A DNA stretch of 64,000 nucleotides from Sphingomonadales bacterium EhC05. GTDB taxonomy: Bacteria; Pseudomonadota; Alphaproteobacteria; Sphingomonadales; Sphingomonadaceae. Shown in pieces: positions 47,984-58,829 of the stretch. The notes beneath the pieces were generated by a model, which saw nothing but the letters and a program-made list of their open reading frames with translations, had not been told where the DNA came from and made no database searches. A program made the position numbers and the translations under genes. Position 1 is the stretch's first letter. Each line of letters begins with the position of its first letter. Location: positions 293,244-357,243 of the forward strand of contig LXYP01000006.1 in assembly GCA_001650955.1 (NCBI GenBank), read 5' to 3'.

Positions 47984-49174
47984 ATGAACTATGAATCCAG
48001 CATAACAGGCGAAAATGTTGATCTGACGGGGGCTGACAGATCTATCGAGAATCAATCTGGCCGCCGCAAGATCCTTGTGATCGTAATCGCGATCATGGCG
48101 ATTGCCTTGGTCGCCGCAGCTTATTGGTTTTTGGTCCATGGCGGAAGCACTGCTGAGGAAGCGACCGTCAGTCAGGCGCCCACCGTCACGGTGATGGTGC
48201 CCGGCAAGCAGCAAGTTACCAGAACGATCAACGCGACAGGAACGATAGCTGCGCGCCGCGAAATTCCGGTTGGTGTTGTCGGCGAGGGTGGCAGGATCAC
48301 CAATGTTTATGTCGATGCAGGTGACTGGGTAAAGGCTGGCCAGATCATGGCCAGCATTGACCGGTCTGTGCAAGTTCAGCAGGCGGCCAGTCTTGACGCT
48401 TCGGTTGCTGCATCTCAGGCCGACCTCAATCTGGCCCAGGCAAATCTTGATCGCGCCGAAAGGCTCGTCGAGCGGGGCTTTATATCTAAGGCCGATATTG
48501 ACCGGTTGACGGCAACTCGGGATTCGTCCGCTGCTGGGCTAAGAGTGGCGCAAGCGCGATTGAATGAAACTAGGGCGCGTAATAGCCGACTCAGCATCGT
48601 GGCGCCGAAATCTGGCTTTGTCCTCGAGCGCGATGTGGAGCCAGGGCAGACCGTCACCCAGGGCAGCGGCATATTGTTCCGTATTGCGCAAAATGGTGAA
48701 ATGGAATTGCAAGCGCAACTGGGAGAGAGCGATCTCGCGAATGTGTCAATCGGCACGGCCACGGAAGTTTCACCGGTAGGAACCGACAAGGTCTTAACCG
48801 GACAAATCTGGCAGGTGTCACCGATGATCGACGATCAGACGCGTCAGGGCATGGCCCGTATCGCTCTGGGCTATGATAGTGCGCTGCGGCCCGGTGGCTT
48901 CGCGAGCGCGAAGATACGTAGCGGTACAGCCGAGGCTGCGGTTTTGCCGGAGTCGGCGGTTCAAAATGACAGCAAGGGCAGCTTTGTCTATATCGTTGGA
49001 GCGGATAGCAAAGTCGTCCGCCGCGATATCGAGATTGGTGCGGTATCCAAAGATGGTTTGACGATCAGCTCCGGATTGGTTGGTACAGAGCAGGTTGTTC
49101 TGCGCGCTGGCGGTTTCCTGAATCCGGGCGAATCCATTCAACCGACCTTGTTTGAAAAATCAGAAGGTTCGTAA
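47984..49174 (+). CDS. RND efflux periplasmic adaptor (membrane fusion protein)
   Basis: 396 residues. One N-terminal membrane helix (ILVIVIAIMAIALVAAAYWF), then the adaptor architecture: lipoyl half (VVGEGGRITNVYVDAGDWVKAGQIMASID), a long helical hairpin (about 120-190, ASQADLNLAQANLDRAERLVERGFISKADI), second lipoyl half, beta-barrel and membrane-proximal domain. It links the RND pump at 49225 to an outer-membrane channel (TolC-type, not encoded nearby). The upstream leader holds AACCG/CGGTT/AACCG repeats at 47943-47966. No dedicated repressor gene is adjacent. Confidence 0.93.
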   Translation: MNYESSITGENVDLTGADRSIENQSGRRKILVIVIAIMAIALVAAAYWFLVHGGSTAEEATVSQAPTVTVMVPGKQQVTRTINATGTIAARREIPVGVVGEGGRITNVYVDAGDWVKAGQIMASIDRSVQVQQAASLDASVAASQADLNLAQANLDRAERLVERGFISKADIDRLTATRDSSAAGLRVAQARLNETRARNSRLSIVAPKSGFVLERDVEPGQTVTQGSGILFRIAQNGEMELQAQLGESDLANVSIGTATEVSPVGTDKVLTGQIWQVSPMIDDQTRQGMARIALGYDSALRPGGFASAKIRSGTAEAAVLPESAVQNDSKGSFVYIVGADSKVVRRDIEIGAVSKDGLTISSGLVGTEQVVLRAGGFLNPGESIQPTLFEKSEGS

Positions 49175-49224
49175 CTGAACATGATTGCCGTTCTCCGCCA
49201 CAATATTGATATGAGAAAAATCTG

Positions 49225-52200
49225 ATGAATCTTCGCAATATCTCTGCATGGTCCACGCGCAATCCGGTGGTGCCTCTGGTGCTGTTTGCGGCGCTGTTGT
49301 TTGCCGGGCTATTGAGCTTCAACCGCATGGACGTGGTGAATAATCCCGAGGTTGAATTTCCTGCGGTACGGGTTGTGATTTCACAGCCTGGTGCTGCGCC
49401 GACGGAGATTGAAAATCAGATCACGCAGCGGATCGAGGCGGCTGTCCGATCGATAAGCGGCGTGAAAAATATCAGTTCGACGGCGAGCGAAGGAAATAGC
49501 CGCACATTCGTGGAATTTGAAATTGGCGCCGACGTCAATGACAGCGTCAACGAAGTCAAAAATGCCGTCGATCAGGCGCGCGGTTCGTTACCCGAAGGCA
49601 TATTGGAGCCACAAATTTCCAAAGTGGATGCGGTTGGCGGTCCCATCGGCTATTTCGCGGTGAAAGCCGAAGACATGACGGTGGAACAACTCAGCTGGTT
49701 TGTGGACGATACGGTTGCCAAGCGACTTTTGACGATCAATGGCATGGCTGAGATCGACCGGTTTGGCGGCGTTGATCGCGAAATTCGTGTGATTCTGAAA
49801 CCGGACCGTATGCAAGCGCTTGGTGTAACGGCCAATCAGATCAACAGCACCTTGCGACAAGTGAATATTAACGCAGCAGGCGGCCAGGCTGAAGTTGGCG
49901 GCACCCGCCAGTCCGTTCGCGTATTGGGCAATGCCGACGATGCATATGCGCTTTCGCAGACACAAGTGGCTCTTCAAAATGGGCAGACGGTGAAGCTCAG
50001 CGATGTGGCCGATGTCAGTGATTCTTTCGGTGAACGCAGTTCTATCAGCAAGGTCAAGGGCGTGGAGGTTGTCAATTTCTCAATGACGCGGGCGCGGGGG
50101 GCATCGGATGTCACCGTCTATGACGCCGCGATTGAGATCATGGACAAGATTGAGGCCGAAAATGCCGGGATTGAATTCATTCTGCTGGGTACCAGCGTAA
50201 ATTATACTAAAACCCAATATAAAAGTTCGATGCTGGCGATGATCGAAGGCGCCATATTGGCGGTCGTGGTGGTTTTCATATTCCTTCGCGACTGGAGAGC
50301 GACGGTCATTTCGGCCATTGCTATTCCACTGTCGGCGATACCCACATTTTGGTTCATGGATCTGATGGGATTCAACCTCAACTTCCTCTCATTGCTGGCT
50401 TTGGGTCTGGTTGCGGGGGTATTGGTAGACGATGCGATCGTGGAGATTGAGAATATCGTTCGCCATATGCGAATGGGCAAATCTGCCTACCAGGCGTCAA
50501 TCGATGCAGCGGATGAAATCGGCCTTGCGGTTGTTGCAACGTCATTCTGTATTGTTGCCGTGTTCCTGCCGGTTGGGCTGATGCCTGGCATATCAGGCCA
50601 GTTTTTCAAGAATTTCGGGATCACGGTGGTGATTTCCGTCTTAATGAGTCTGGCGGTCGCGAGGATGATTACGCCGATGGTCGCGGCTTATTTCCTGGAG
50701 GCCAAGGGCCACGCCGAACATGGCGAGGGCAAATGGATGGATCGCTATATGCGGCTGCTGGAATGGTCATTGGATCGATCCAAAGCAGACCGGATCCGCG
50801 ATGGTCTGGTTCCTGCGAAGGCTCTGTGGTGGCAATATCTGATTGGCTTCTTGTTGTTCACGCTTATTTTCGCGGCCTTTGTTGGAGCTGCTGTTGCCGC
50901 CGGTTTTGCGATAAGCGGGTTTCTTGCCGACTTCATTCCAAGCGATTTACTGCGCTCGCTGATCGGTCTGGTTTTCGGAGTGGGCGCCGGACTGGTTGCG
51001 GGTGCGGTCGTGACGTTCATTATCCGATTCGTAGTCAATATGATCGGAGGCGGGTTCGCCGTTTGGTATCATTTCCGGTCCATCCGATTCAAAGCCCGTG
51101 CTTATGATCACCGGGTCTGGCTGATGGGTGCCGGCCTGCTTGCTTTTGGCCTGACCGTAATTTTGTTCGCCATCACACCGGCCCAGTTTCAACCGACGAT
51201 CGACGAAGACAGCAGCCGGGTTCAAATCGAAGTGGTTCCTGGAACGACGCTCGAACAAACTGAAAAAATCGCCGACCGAGTGTCCGACCTGATGTACCAG
51301 CAGCCCGAAGTGGACCGGGCATTGACCCGGGTGCGCCAAACCAGCGCAACGGTCTTCGTGAACTATAAGGAAGAGCGGGATCTAACCTCGATCCAATTTG
51401 AACGCGCGATGTTGCCGGAATTGCAGAAAATTCCTGATGCCCGGATTTCCTTTCAGTCGCAAAATGGCAGCGGCGGCACCGGGCGTGATATTTCAATCAT
51501 GCTCACCGGGTCTGATCCCGCATTGCTGGATCGGACTGCGGCGCAGCTGGTTGAACAGATGAAGGGCCTCGACCTGGTCCGCGCGCCCAGAATTGCCGCG
51601 GATCTAAGTCGTCCCGAGATCATCATCACGCCTTATCAGGATCTGGCATCTAAACTGGGCGTGACGACGGCCTCGCTGAGCCAGACCATCCGGATCGCGA
51701 CACTCGGTGAGATTGATCAGAATGCCGCCAAATTTTCGCTTTCTGACCGCCAAATTCCGATTCGCGTCATGTTGCCGGAGCAGTCCCGTACCGATATTAC
51801 GACGATTGAGAATCTTCCAATACCGATTGCCAGTGGCGGAACCGTCCCGCTGAGCCGGGTTGCGAAGGTCAGCTTTGGTTCGGGCCCAACTTCGATCCAG
51901 CGGTATAATCAAAACCGGCGGACCTTTGTTGGTGCAGATTTGGCACCCGAGGTTATCAAGGGTGAAGCCATGACCGAGATTTTCAAGCTTCCGGTCATGC
52001 AAGATCTGCCAACCGGTGTCTCCAACGAAGCTTTTGGTGAAGATGAATGGCAGCAAGAGCTGGCGGTCAACTTCATGATTGCGCTGATCGCTGGAATATT
52101 GCTGGTCTTCGCGACTCTGGTGTTGCTGTACAAGCGTCTGATGTCTCCATTGGTCAATATGGGGTCACTGGCATTGGCGCCTTTGGGAGGCATTTTTCTG

Positions 52201-52650
52201 GTCTGGCTTTTCGGACAACCTCTTTCCATGCCCGTTCTTATCGGAGTGCTGATGCTCCTGGGTATTGTGAGTAAAAACTCCATTCTGCTGATCGATTTCG
52301 CGATTGAAGAAATGAAAAAGGGCGTGCCCAAATTTGAAGCAATCATGGATGCGGGGCACAAACGCGCGCAACCGATCGTGATGACGACGGTTGCGATGAC
52401 TGCTGGTATGGTCCCCACAGCTTTGTCCCTCTCGGGCGATGGCGCATGGCGAGCTCCAATGGGCACTGTTGTGATTGGTGGATTGATTGTCTCAACTCTG
52501 CTCACGCTGCTGATCGTGCCAGCTGGTTTTAGCTTGGCAGACGGGTTTGAACGTCGGGCGGGCCCATGGTTGAGGACCAAGATGCTGACCTACAAACCAG
52601 GTGATGATCGTCATGATCGACCCGATATAGAGGTCCAACCCGCCGAGTGA
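49225..52650 (+). CDS. RND efflux permease with extra inter-TM6/TM7 insertion
   Basis: 1141 residues. The HAE/AcrB-type pump exports drugs or lipophilic compounds by proton exchange. It has two repeats of one helix, a large periplasmic loop and five helices; the proton-relay aspartates are in [15 protein letters not shown] (about 395-405, TM4). Without residues ~517-627 the length would be about 1030, the family norm. That extra segment, placed after SLDR, includes two long hydrophobic stretches ([20 protein letters not shown] and [20 protein letters not shown]) before the usual TM7 ([14 protein letters not shown]). Stop overlaps the DUF445 start as GTGA. Confidence 0.92.
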   Translation: MNLRNISAWSTRNPVVPLVLFAALLFAGLLSFNRMDVVNNPEVEFPAVRVVISQPGAAPTEIENQITQRIEAAVRSISGVKNISSTASEGNSRTFVEFEIGADVNDSVNEVKNAVDQARGSLPEGILEPQISKVDAVGGPIGYFAVKAEDMTVEQLSWFVDDTVAKRLLTINGMAEIDRFGGVDREIRVILKPDRMQALGVTANQINSTLRQVNINAAGGQAEVGGTRQSVRVLGNADDAYALSQTQVALQNGQTVKLSDVADVSDSFGERSSISKVKGVEVVNFSMTRARGASDVTVYDAAIEIMDKIEAENAGIEFILLGTSVNYTKTQYKSSMLAMIEGAILAVVVVFIFLRDWRATVISAIAIPLSAIPTFWFMDLMGFNLNFLSLLALGLVAGVLVDDAIVEIENIVRHMRMGKSAYQASIDAADEIGLAVVATSFCIVAVFLPVGLMPGISGQFFKNFGITVVISVLMSLAVARMITPMVAAYFLEAKGHAEHGEGKWMDRYMRLLEWSLDRSKADRIRDGLVPAKALWWQYLIGFLLFTLIFAAFVGAAVAAGFAISGFLADFIPSDLLRSLIGLVFGVGAGLVAGAVVTFIIRFVVNMIGGGFAVWYHFRSIRFKARAYDHRVWLMGAGLLAFGLTVILFAITPAQFQPTIDEDSSRVQIEVVPGTTLEQTEKIADRVSDLMYQQPEVDRALTRVRQTSATVFVNYKEERDLTSIQFERAMLPELQKIPDARISFQSQNGSGGTGRDISIMLTGSDPALLDRTAAQLVEQMKGLDLVRAPRIAADLSRPEIIITPYQDLASKLGVTTASLSQTIRIATLGEIDQNAAKFSLSDRQIPIRVMLPEQSRTDITTIENLPIPIASGGTVPLSRVAKVSFGSGPTSIQRYNQNRRTFVGADLAPEVIKGEAMTEIFKLPVMQDLPTGVSNEAFGEDEWQQELAVNFMIALIAGILLVFATLVLLYKRLMSPLVNMGSLALAPLGGIFLVWLFGQPLSMPVLIGVLMLLGIVSKNSILLIDFAIEEMKKGVPKFEAIMDAGHKRAQPIVMTTVAMTAGMVPTALSLSGDGAWRAPMGTVVIGGLIVSTLLTLLIVPAGFSLADGFERRAGPWLRTKMLTYKPGDDRHDRPDIEVQPAE

Positions 52651-53930
52651 AGCCACTTTCGACACAGCCCACGAGTGCCGGCCTGCCTCTTTCTGCGGCC
52701 CATCGTAACAATGCCGGACGTGATATGAAGATGATCGCCACCAGCATGCTAGTGGTGATGGCGATCATCTATTTCACCTCGAAAAGCTATGAGCCCGCAT
52801 ATCCTGCGCTTGGCTTCGTCAGGGCTTTTGCGGAAGCCGCCATGGTCGGAGGTATTGCCGACTGGTTTGCAGTGACCGCTCTGTTTCGACATCCGATGGG
52901 AATCCCGATTCCCCATACCGCGATCATCCCGCGTAACAAGGATCGCATTGGCGATACATTGGCTCATTTTCTGAAGGATAATTTCCTCATTTCCCGGCTG
53001 GTGGCCCAGCGCATGAGCAAGGTCGATTTGGCAAGCGGTATCGGCAAATTTCTGAAATCCCCTAGTGGCGGCGAAGGGCGGATCAAGCTGGGCGCATCAC
53101 GGCTCCTGGGCGATGCGATTGCATCGCTTGATAAGGACAGGCTTGGCAGCATGTTCAAAGGGGCAATTAAAAAGCAGGCCAAGCAGCTCGATCTGGCCAC
53201 TCCGATGGGACAGATATTGGACGCAGTGATGGCAGAAAACCGTCACGGTCCGCTTATCGATTCGTCCATTCGATGGGCCTATCGAACGCTGGATACGAAC
53301 GAAACGGTAATTCGGGCCATTGTTTCGGATCGCGCCAATACGGTGATGCGATGGACCGGACTAGACGATCGGGTCGCCAATGAAGTGCTGGACGGTCTAT
53401 ATAAATTGCTTGCGGATATGGCGGCAGATCCGAATCATCCCGTTCGCACGAAAACCGAGGAAAGCCTTTCTCAACTTGCAGTCGAGTTGAAAAATGATCC
53501 TGAACTGCGTCAGAAGGTCGAAGAGTGGAAGCTCGAGATGATCGAGAATCCGGCTATTGCAGGCTGGATCGATGGGATTTGGGAAGATGGCAGGCAAGCC
53601 CTGCTGACGGCCTCACGCGACCCGGATGCTGCGCTGACCGGGCAATTCGGAGAGGCCTTGGTCCAGCTGGGCAATAGTCTGCAGCAGGATGAACGGCTGA
53701 ACAGTCAGATCAATCGCTTTGGCCGCCGCGCCATCGTCGGTATCGTTGCAACCTATGGCGATAATATCGTGAAACTCGTTTCGGAAACCATTCGGGGCTG
53801 GGATGCGCAAACGATCACCGACCGTGTGGAAAATGCAGTGGGTCGCGATCTGCAATTCATTCGCGTAAATGGCACGCTGGTTGGCGGCCTGGTGGGCCTG
53901 TCTCTGCACAGTCTGAGCTATGTCATCTAA
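52647..53930 (+). CDS. DUF445 family membrane protein
   Basis: 427 residues. A first helix (IATSMLVVMAIIYFTS) precedes the DUF445 signature GFVRAFAEAAMVGGIADWFAVTALFRHPMGIPIPHTAIIPRNKDRIGDTLAHFL, followed by helical amphipathic repeats and a C-terminal hydrophobic end (LVGGLVGLSLHSLSYVI). The family (YjiN-like) has no settled function. The GTG start lies inside the stop codon of the RND permease (GTGA, 52647-52650), so translation is coupled to the pump. Convergent with NAD-glutamate dehydrogenase. Confidence 0.9.
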   Translation: MKPLSTQPTSAGLPLSAAHRNNAGRDMKMIATSMLVVMAIIYFTSKSYEPAYPALGFVRAFAEAAMVGGIADWFAVTALFRHPMGIPIPHTAIIPRNKDRIGDTLAHFLKDNFLISRLVAQRMSKVDLASGIGKFLKSPSGGEGRIKLGASRLLGDAIASLDKDRLGSMFKGAIKKQAKQLDLATPMGQILDAVMAENRHGPLIDSSIRWAYRTLDTNETVIRAIVSDRANTVMRWTGLDDRVANEVLDGLYKLLADMAADPNHPVRTKTEESLSQLAVELKNDPELRQKVEEWKLEMIENPAIAGWIDGIWEDGRQALLTASRDPDAALTGQFGEALVQLGNSLQQDERLNSQINRFGRRAIVGIVATYGDNIVKLVSETIRGWDAQTITDRVENAVGRDLQFIRVNGTLVGGLVGLSLHSLSYVI

Positions 53931-53948
53931 GATCTAGGGTCAGGCCCT

Positions 53949-56900
53949 TTATCGCGACAAAAGCAGCCGCGCCTGCCCAGCAATTTGGGCCAGCATGGAA
54001 ATAGATGGTCGAGGCGATTGTTGTGCGCGGTCCATAATTTTGCGGAATTGCGAAACCCGCTCCATATTCCGCTCCGCCCAACTTTCCGCAAATTGCTTCA
54101 TATCCCGGCCTCTTGCTCGGCGCAGAAAATCCAACCGCATCTGCTGAAAATCGCGTGCGAGTCCTGCCACCAGCAACCGATCCCAAGGATCTGACGGGTT
54201 GATCCGGGTAGCGGTCATCTGGGCCCAATCAAGCGCCAAGAGACTTCCCAAATTGGTGAATGCAGCAGCCACCTCGCCAGCCGGAATGTCTCGGCTGTGA
54301 GCTAGAAAGGCGATGCCGGCGGCACCATCATTCTTGTACATATTGGCAATTTTATTGGCAATTTCTGGTGTGGCTCCAGATTCGATCAGCAATTTGGTTT
54401 GTTTTGCGGCCTGTATTTTTCCTTCTGGCGTGATCAGCTTGTCGACATTTTCATTGAGAATGCCAATGCCCGGACTCAGCATATCTACGCCTTCATTGAT
54501 CAAGCCATCAGACAGGCCGATACGCATCAAATCAGCCATATGCGAGCGCAGGACATAGGACAGGCGGTCAAATAGTTGGATCCGGATATCTTCCCCGATA
54601 TCCGCCTGTTCCAGATCTGTCCAAAGCTGATCGGCATTGAACAACCGTTCCGCCATCACAAATGCACGTGCGACTTCGCCCAAGGAACAGCCTTCTTCTT
54701 CCGCCAGTTCAAACGGGTCGATCAGACCGAGGCGATTAATCATCCGGTTGGCAAGCTTGGTTGCGATTATTTCCTTGCGCAGCTGATGGCCGAGAACGGC
54801 CCGCTGATGATTTGTCTGCATCGCGCCCGGAAAAGCATTGAGTAACTCACTATCCAGCCCGGGATCATCTCCCAGACTGCTATTCTCTATCGCATCCTGC
54901 AGCGTCAATTTTGCCGTCGAAATCAAGACCGCCAGTTCTGGACGATAGAGACCACGATTTTCCTGTGCCCTGCGGATCAAATCGATGTTGCTGGCGAGGC
55001 CTTCAACATCACGATTCAATCGGCCTTGCTCTTCAAATTGATCAATCAACCGAATATAAGATGGCAGTGTTTTTGTTCCGCCCATCTCCGCGATAGAGAG
55101 TCCCAGTGCCTGCAGCCGGTTGTCTTCCAGGACCAGCGCGCCGACCTCATCGGTCATCGACTCGAGCAATTCGTTGCGTGCAGCCGGTTTCAGGCTTCCG
55201 TTCATCAGTTCCGCATTGAGCGCGATCTTGATATTCACTTCATTGTCTGAGCAATCGACCCCTGCGCTATTGTCGATAAAGTCGGTGTTGATCCGACCAC
55301 CTTTTGCAGCAAAGTCGATTCTTGCCGCCTGCGTTATTCCAAGATTCGCCCCCTCACCAACAACTTTGACTCGCAGCTGTTCGGCATTGACGCGTATTTT
55401 GTCGTTCGCGGGATCGCCAACTTCGATGTGATTTTCGGCCTTGGATTTCACATAGGTACCGATGCCGCCAAACCACAAAAGATCAGCATCGCTGGCCAGG
55501 ATCGCGGTCATCAGTTTCGACGGCGTGGTCTCTGCATCGTCGGGCAGATCAAGCAAGGCAGCAATTTCCGTGGAAATTTTTATTGTCTTGGACTGTCGGG
55601 AAAAAACGCCTCCGCCTTTGGAGATTAGCTTTGCGTCATAATCTTCCCAACTGGACCGTGGCAGGCCAAACAGGCGTTTGCGTTCCTGCCAACTGATCAT
55701 CGGATCGGGCTGGGGATCGATGAAGATATGGCGATGATCAAATGCTGCGACCACGCGAAGCGACTGCGACAATAGCATGCCGTTGCCGAAAACATCGCCC
55801 GACATGTCGCCAACTCCGACCACCGTGACGGGATCGCTTTGGACGTCGACACCCATCTCCGCAAAATGGCGTTGGACGGACACCCAGGCGCCGCGAGCGG
55901 TGATGCCCATGGCTTTGTGATCATAGCCATTGCTGCCGCCACTGGCGAAGGCATCGCCGAGCCAGAAGCCGTGATCGATCGATATCTGGTTGGCGATATC
56001 CGAGAAGCTTGCGGTGCCCTTGTCCGCTGCGACAACAAAATAGGGATCATCCCCGTCGAGCCGTTCAACATGTGCAGGCGCTTTAACTTTGCCATCGACA
56101 ATATTATCGGTAATCGAAAGCAAGGCGCTGATGAATATTTTATAGGCCTCAATGCCTTCCGCGATAAAGGCATCCCGATCATCGGCTGGCGGCAGTTGCT
56201 TGGCAAAAAAACCGCCTTTTGCACCGGTCGGGACGATCACTGCATTTTTGACGCGCTGGGCCTTCATCAGTCCCAGGATTTCTGTCCGGAAGTCATCCCG
56301 GCGATCAGACCATCGCAATCCGCCGCGCGCGACCGGACCCGCCCGCAGATGAATGCCTTCGACTCGCGGACTATAAACGAAAATTTCACGCCATGGCACA
56401 GGATCGGGCAATTCGGGAATTCTGGCACTTTCAATCTTGAAGGCCAGTGCTTCGCCGGTTGTATATGCAAAGGCGTTGGTTCGCAGGACCGATTCGATAA
56501 CCGCACGGAACAGGCGCAAAATCCGGTCATCGTCGATCGAATGGACTTCGATCAACGCGCGATCAATTTGCTTTTTGGCTGTCTCGGCAGATTTCGAGCG
56601 ATCGCCCTCAAATGCAGGATCATGCAAGGCACGGAATAGGGCAATCAATGACTTGGTCACATCGGGTGCTTCCGCCAGTGCTTCGACCGCCGTTATCAAA
56701 CCATAGCTCAGACCGGTTTGGCGCAAATAGCGAAACCAGGCGCGCATCCAGATGGTCGAACGCGCATCAATTCCTGCAGTTGTGATCAGCTGGTTGAAGC
56801 CGTCATTTTCCGCTTCGCCATCGAGAACGCTGGTTATCGCTTCCTCAATTTCACGTGCGCGCGCAATCAATGCGTCGCATGTATCGGCGTTGCGCTGTTC

Positions 56901-58631
56901 GAGCAGAAAATCATGAATATAGCCCAGGCGTCCTTCATCCAGCGGGGTCGGGATCGCCTCGAGGACGGAAAAGCCGAAATTTTCCAGAGCTGGAACGGCG
57001 GCCGACAGCGGCAAGGCTTCGCCGAGATGGTAGATTTTGAGCCGCAGCAGATGATCGGCATCGCTCTCCAGTCGATAGAGCCGGGTCGATCTTTGGCCAC
57101 CTCGCTCGAGCCGAAATAGCCGCAAGATATCCTTTGCCGCCTCTTTGGCTCCATAGGTCGAGCGATAGGAACCCGGGAAACATTCGGCATAGCGCTGGGC
57201 CAAAATCGCCGCGCGATTATCCTGGCCCGCCTCGCGCAAATTGCTTTCGACTTCCGGTTGCCAACCGCGCACCATATTCTCCAATTCCCGGTCGAGAATA
57301 TCCGGGTTGGGGATCTTGCCCTTCAAACCCATATCGAGCGTGTAACGGAGCGAGGAAACGCCACCTTCTTCGAGCGAGTTGGACCAGCTTAAAATCTTGG
57401 CACCGGTCGCACGGACCAGCATATTCTCGACGTTCACGCGACGTTCGGTGGACAGCTGTTCCCGCGGCAGCCAGACGAAAGCGAACAGATGACGCGCGAG
57501 TGGCGACATCAAACTGTGCAATTTCGGGCGCGGGCGGTCGAGCAATGACATTGAGATCAACGCCAGTTTTTCCAGCTCGTCCTGACTGAACGCGATTAGC
57601 AAGTCATGCGGCAATGCGGTGAGCGCATGCGTCAGCGACTTTCCGGCATGACCTGCCTGTGAAAACTCAAATTTGTCGAACAGCCGGGTGAGCTGGGTCC
57701 GCAGCACCGGTACAGATTCCGGCGGCGCGGCGAGCGCTGCACTGGTCCAGAGGCCGGAGATGATCGATAATCCGCTAATCTTGCCCTTCTCCCGCAACGG
57801 CACGACAACAAGATCCTTCAGGACGTGGCGATGAACCGTCGACAATTGATTGGATTTGATGATCAGCGGCGGTTGCCCGCCATCTTCGAACCATTGGATC
57901 GCGCGTCTCTGGCTCGCGGAGGAAATCGCGGGACGTGTCCGCATACGTGAAACGCCAAGGAGGTTTGAGCGCTCTCCCTTGATGTCGATGGTTTCGTGGC
58001 CCAGTAAAGTCAGATTACGGTCAAGGAACCAGCGCAGCAGCGTGGCGCCTTCGCCTTCGGGTACATTCTTCGCGTTATCGCTGAGGACAATTTGCAGTTT
58101 CAACCAGTCGGCGACGGCAGCGGCGACGTCTTGCAGATTGGAGATCAAGGCTTCAACCAGCTCACGCCGCACACGTGCGTCCGTTCGTTCCAGTTCAATA
58201 TAAATAACGGATTCGCGTTTTTCCCCGCTCGTGGCCTCGTTCAATATCTCGGTGAGCCGTCCTTCGGCATCCCGTTTCACCGCGATTACGGGATGAATCA
58301 AACGTTCGATATTCAGACCGAATCCGGCAATTGTGGCGCAGACCGAGTCCACCAGAAAGGGCATATCTTCATTGAAAATTGCGAGCCGCAAATGGCGGCG
58401 ATTGTCTGTGTCGCTCACGCTCTCGAGCAGCAGATCCGCGTCGGCACCCTTGCGTTGGTCGCCGCATTGCAGCGCAAAGCGCACTGCTTCAGAGCAAGCT
58501 TCTTCATCAAAGCCGATATTTTCGCCGGGCAGTGCGCTCTCGAGAAATGCCGTGACCAAGGCTTTTTCAAGGCTTGGATCAGATTTCGGGCTGGTCTCTT
58601 GCGATGCTTGTCGTCCGTGGCTTGCAGCCAT
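53949..58631 (-). CDS. gdhB: NAD-specific glutamate dehydrogenase, large (GDH-180 type)
   Basis: 1560 residues. Oxidative deamination of glutamate to 2-oxoglutarate and ammonia. The long N-terminal region (about 1-700) carries ACT-like and helical regulatory modules; the catalytic core shows AGPVARGGLRWSDRRDDFRTE then VKNAVIVPTGAKGGFFAKQ at about 795-810, with the catalytic Lys in GAKGG, and a nucleotide-binding part with GVGDMSGDVFGNGM (about 940). The C-terminus (about 1150-1560) is helical. This size class is typical of alphaproteobacteria and Pseudomonas. Start ATG 58631 lies after a GGGGGGATT site. Convergent with DUF445. Confidence 0.96.
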   Translation of the reverse strand: MAASHGRQASQETSPKSDPSLEKALVTAFLESALPGENIGFDEEACSEAVRFALQCGDQRKGADADLLLESVSDTDNRRHLRLAIFNEDMPFLVDSVCATIAGFGLNIERLIHPVIAVKRDAEGRLTEILNEATSGEKRESVIYIELERTDARVRRELVEALISNLQDVAAAVADWLKLQIVLSDNAKNVPEGEGATLLRWFLDRNLTLLGHETIDIKGERSNLLGVSRMRTRPAISSASQRRAIQWFEDGGQPPLIIKSNQLSTVHRHVLKDLVVVPLREKGKISGLSIISGLWTSAALAAPPESVPVLRTQLTRLFDKFEFSQAGHAGKSLTHALTALPHDLLIAFSQDELEKLALISMSLLDRPRPKLHSLMSPLARHLFAFVWLPREQLSTERRVNVENMLVRATGAKILSWSNSLEEGGVSSLRYTLDMGLKGKIPNPDILDRELENMVRGWQPEVESNLREAGQDNRAAILAQRYAECFPGSYRSTYGAKEAAKDILRLFRLERGGQRSTRLYRLESDADHLLRLKIYHLGEALPLSAAVPALENFGFSVLEAIPTPLDEGRLGYIHDFLLEQRNADTCDALIARAREIEEAITSVLDGEAENDGFNQLITTAGIDARSTIWMRAWFRYLRQTGLSYGLITAVEALAEAPDVTKSLIALFRALHDPAFEGDRSKSAETAKKQIDRALIEVHSIDDDRILRLFRAVIESVLRTNAFAYTTGEALAFKIESARIPELPDPVPWREIFVYSPRVEGIHLRAGPVARGGLRWSDRRDDFRTEILGLMKAQRVKNAVIVPTGAKGGFFAKQLPPADDRDAFIAEGIEAYKIFISALLSITDNIVDGKVKAPAHVERLDGDDPYFVVAADKGTASFSDIANQISIDHGFWLGDAFASGGSNGYDHKAMGITARGAWVSVQRHFAEMGVDVQSDPVTVVGVGDMSGDVFGNGMLLSQSLRVVAAFDHRHIFIDPQPDPMISWQERKRLFGLPRSSWEDYDAKLISKGGGVFSRQSKTIKISTEIAALLDLPDDAETTPSKLMTAILASDADLLWFGGIGTYVKSKAENHIEVGDPANDKIRVNAEQLRVKVVGEGANLGITQAARIDFAAKGGRINTDFIDNSAGVDCSDNEVNIKIALNAELMNGSLKPAARNELLESMTDEVGALVLEDNRLQALGLSIAEMGGTKTLPSYIRLIDQFEEQGRLNRDVEGLASNIDLIRRAQENRGLYRPELAVLISTAKLTLQDAIENSSLGDDPGLDSELLNAFPGAMQTNHQRAVLGHQLRKEIIATKLANRMINRLGLIDPFELAEEEGCSLGEVARAFVMAERLFNADQLWTDLEQADIGEDIRIQLFDRLSYVLRSHMADLMRIGLSDGLINEGVDMLSPGIGILNENVDKLITPEGKIQAAKQTKLLIESGATPEIANKIANMYKNDGAAGIAFLAHSRDIPAGEVAAAFTNLGSLLALDWAQMTATRINPSDPWDRLLVAGLARDFQQMRLDFLRRARGRDMKQFAESWAERNMERVSQFRKIMDRAQQSPRPSISMLAQIAGQARLLLSR

Positions 58632-58803
58632 AATCCCCCCAATGGATAACGACGGGCCGAGAACCCGACTAGCCGGGAAGCTATGCGCCCTTTCGCGCCA
58701 TCGCTCAAGAGAGTTCCATATTCAAGATGAACTTGAATCTCGAATTTTAAGCGCTGTGATATTAAGGTTACATATGAAACCAAGTGCGGCGTGCAAGATT
58801 TGG

Positions 58804-58824
58804 GGGGGCGTAATCACGTCCCCC
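58804..58824 (-). other. GC-rich hairpin after the PAS-protein gene
   Basis: GGGGGCG (58804-58810) and CGTCCCCC (58817-58824) form a seven-pair stem with one bulged base, a few bases past the stop codon at 58830 in the minus direction. No U tract follows, so it may only weaken readthrough into the gdh gene. Confidence 0.4.
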
Positions 58825-58829
58825 ACAAT

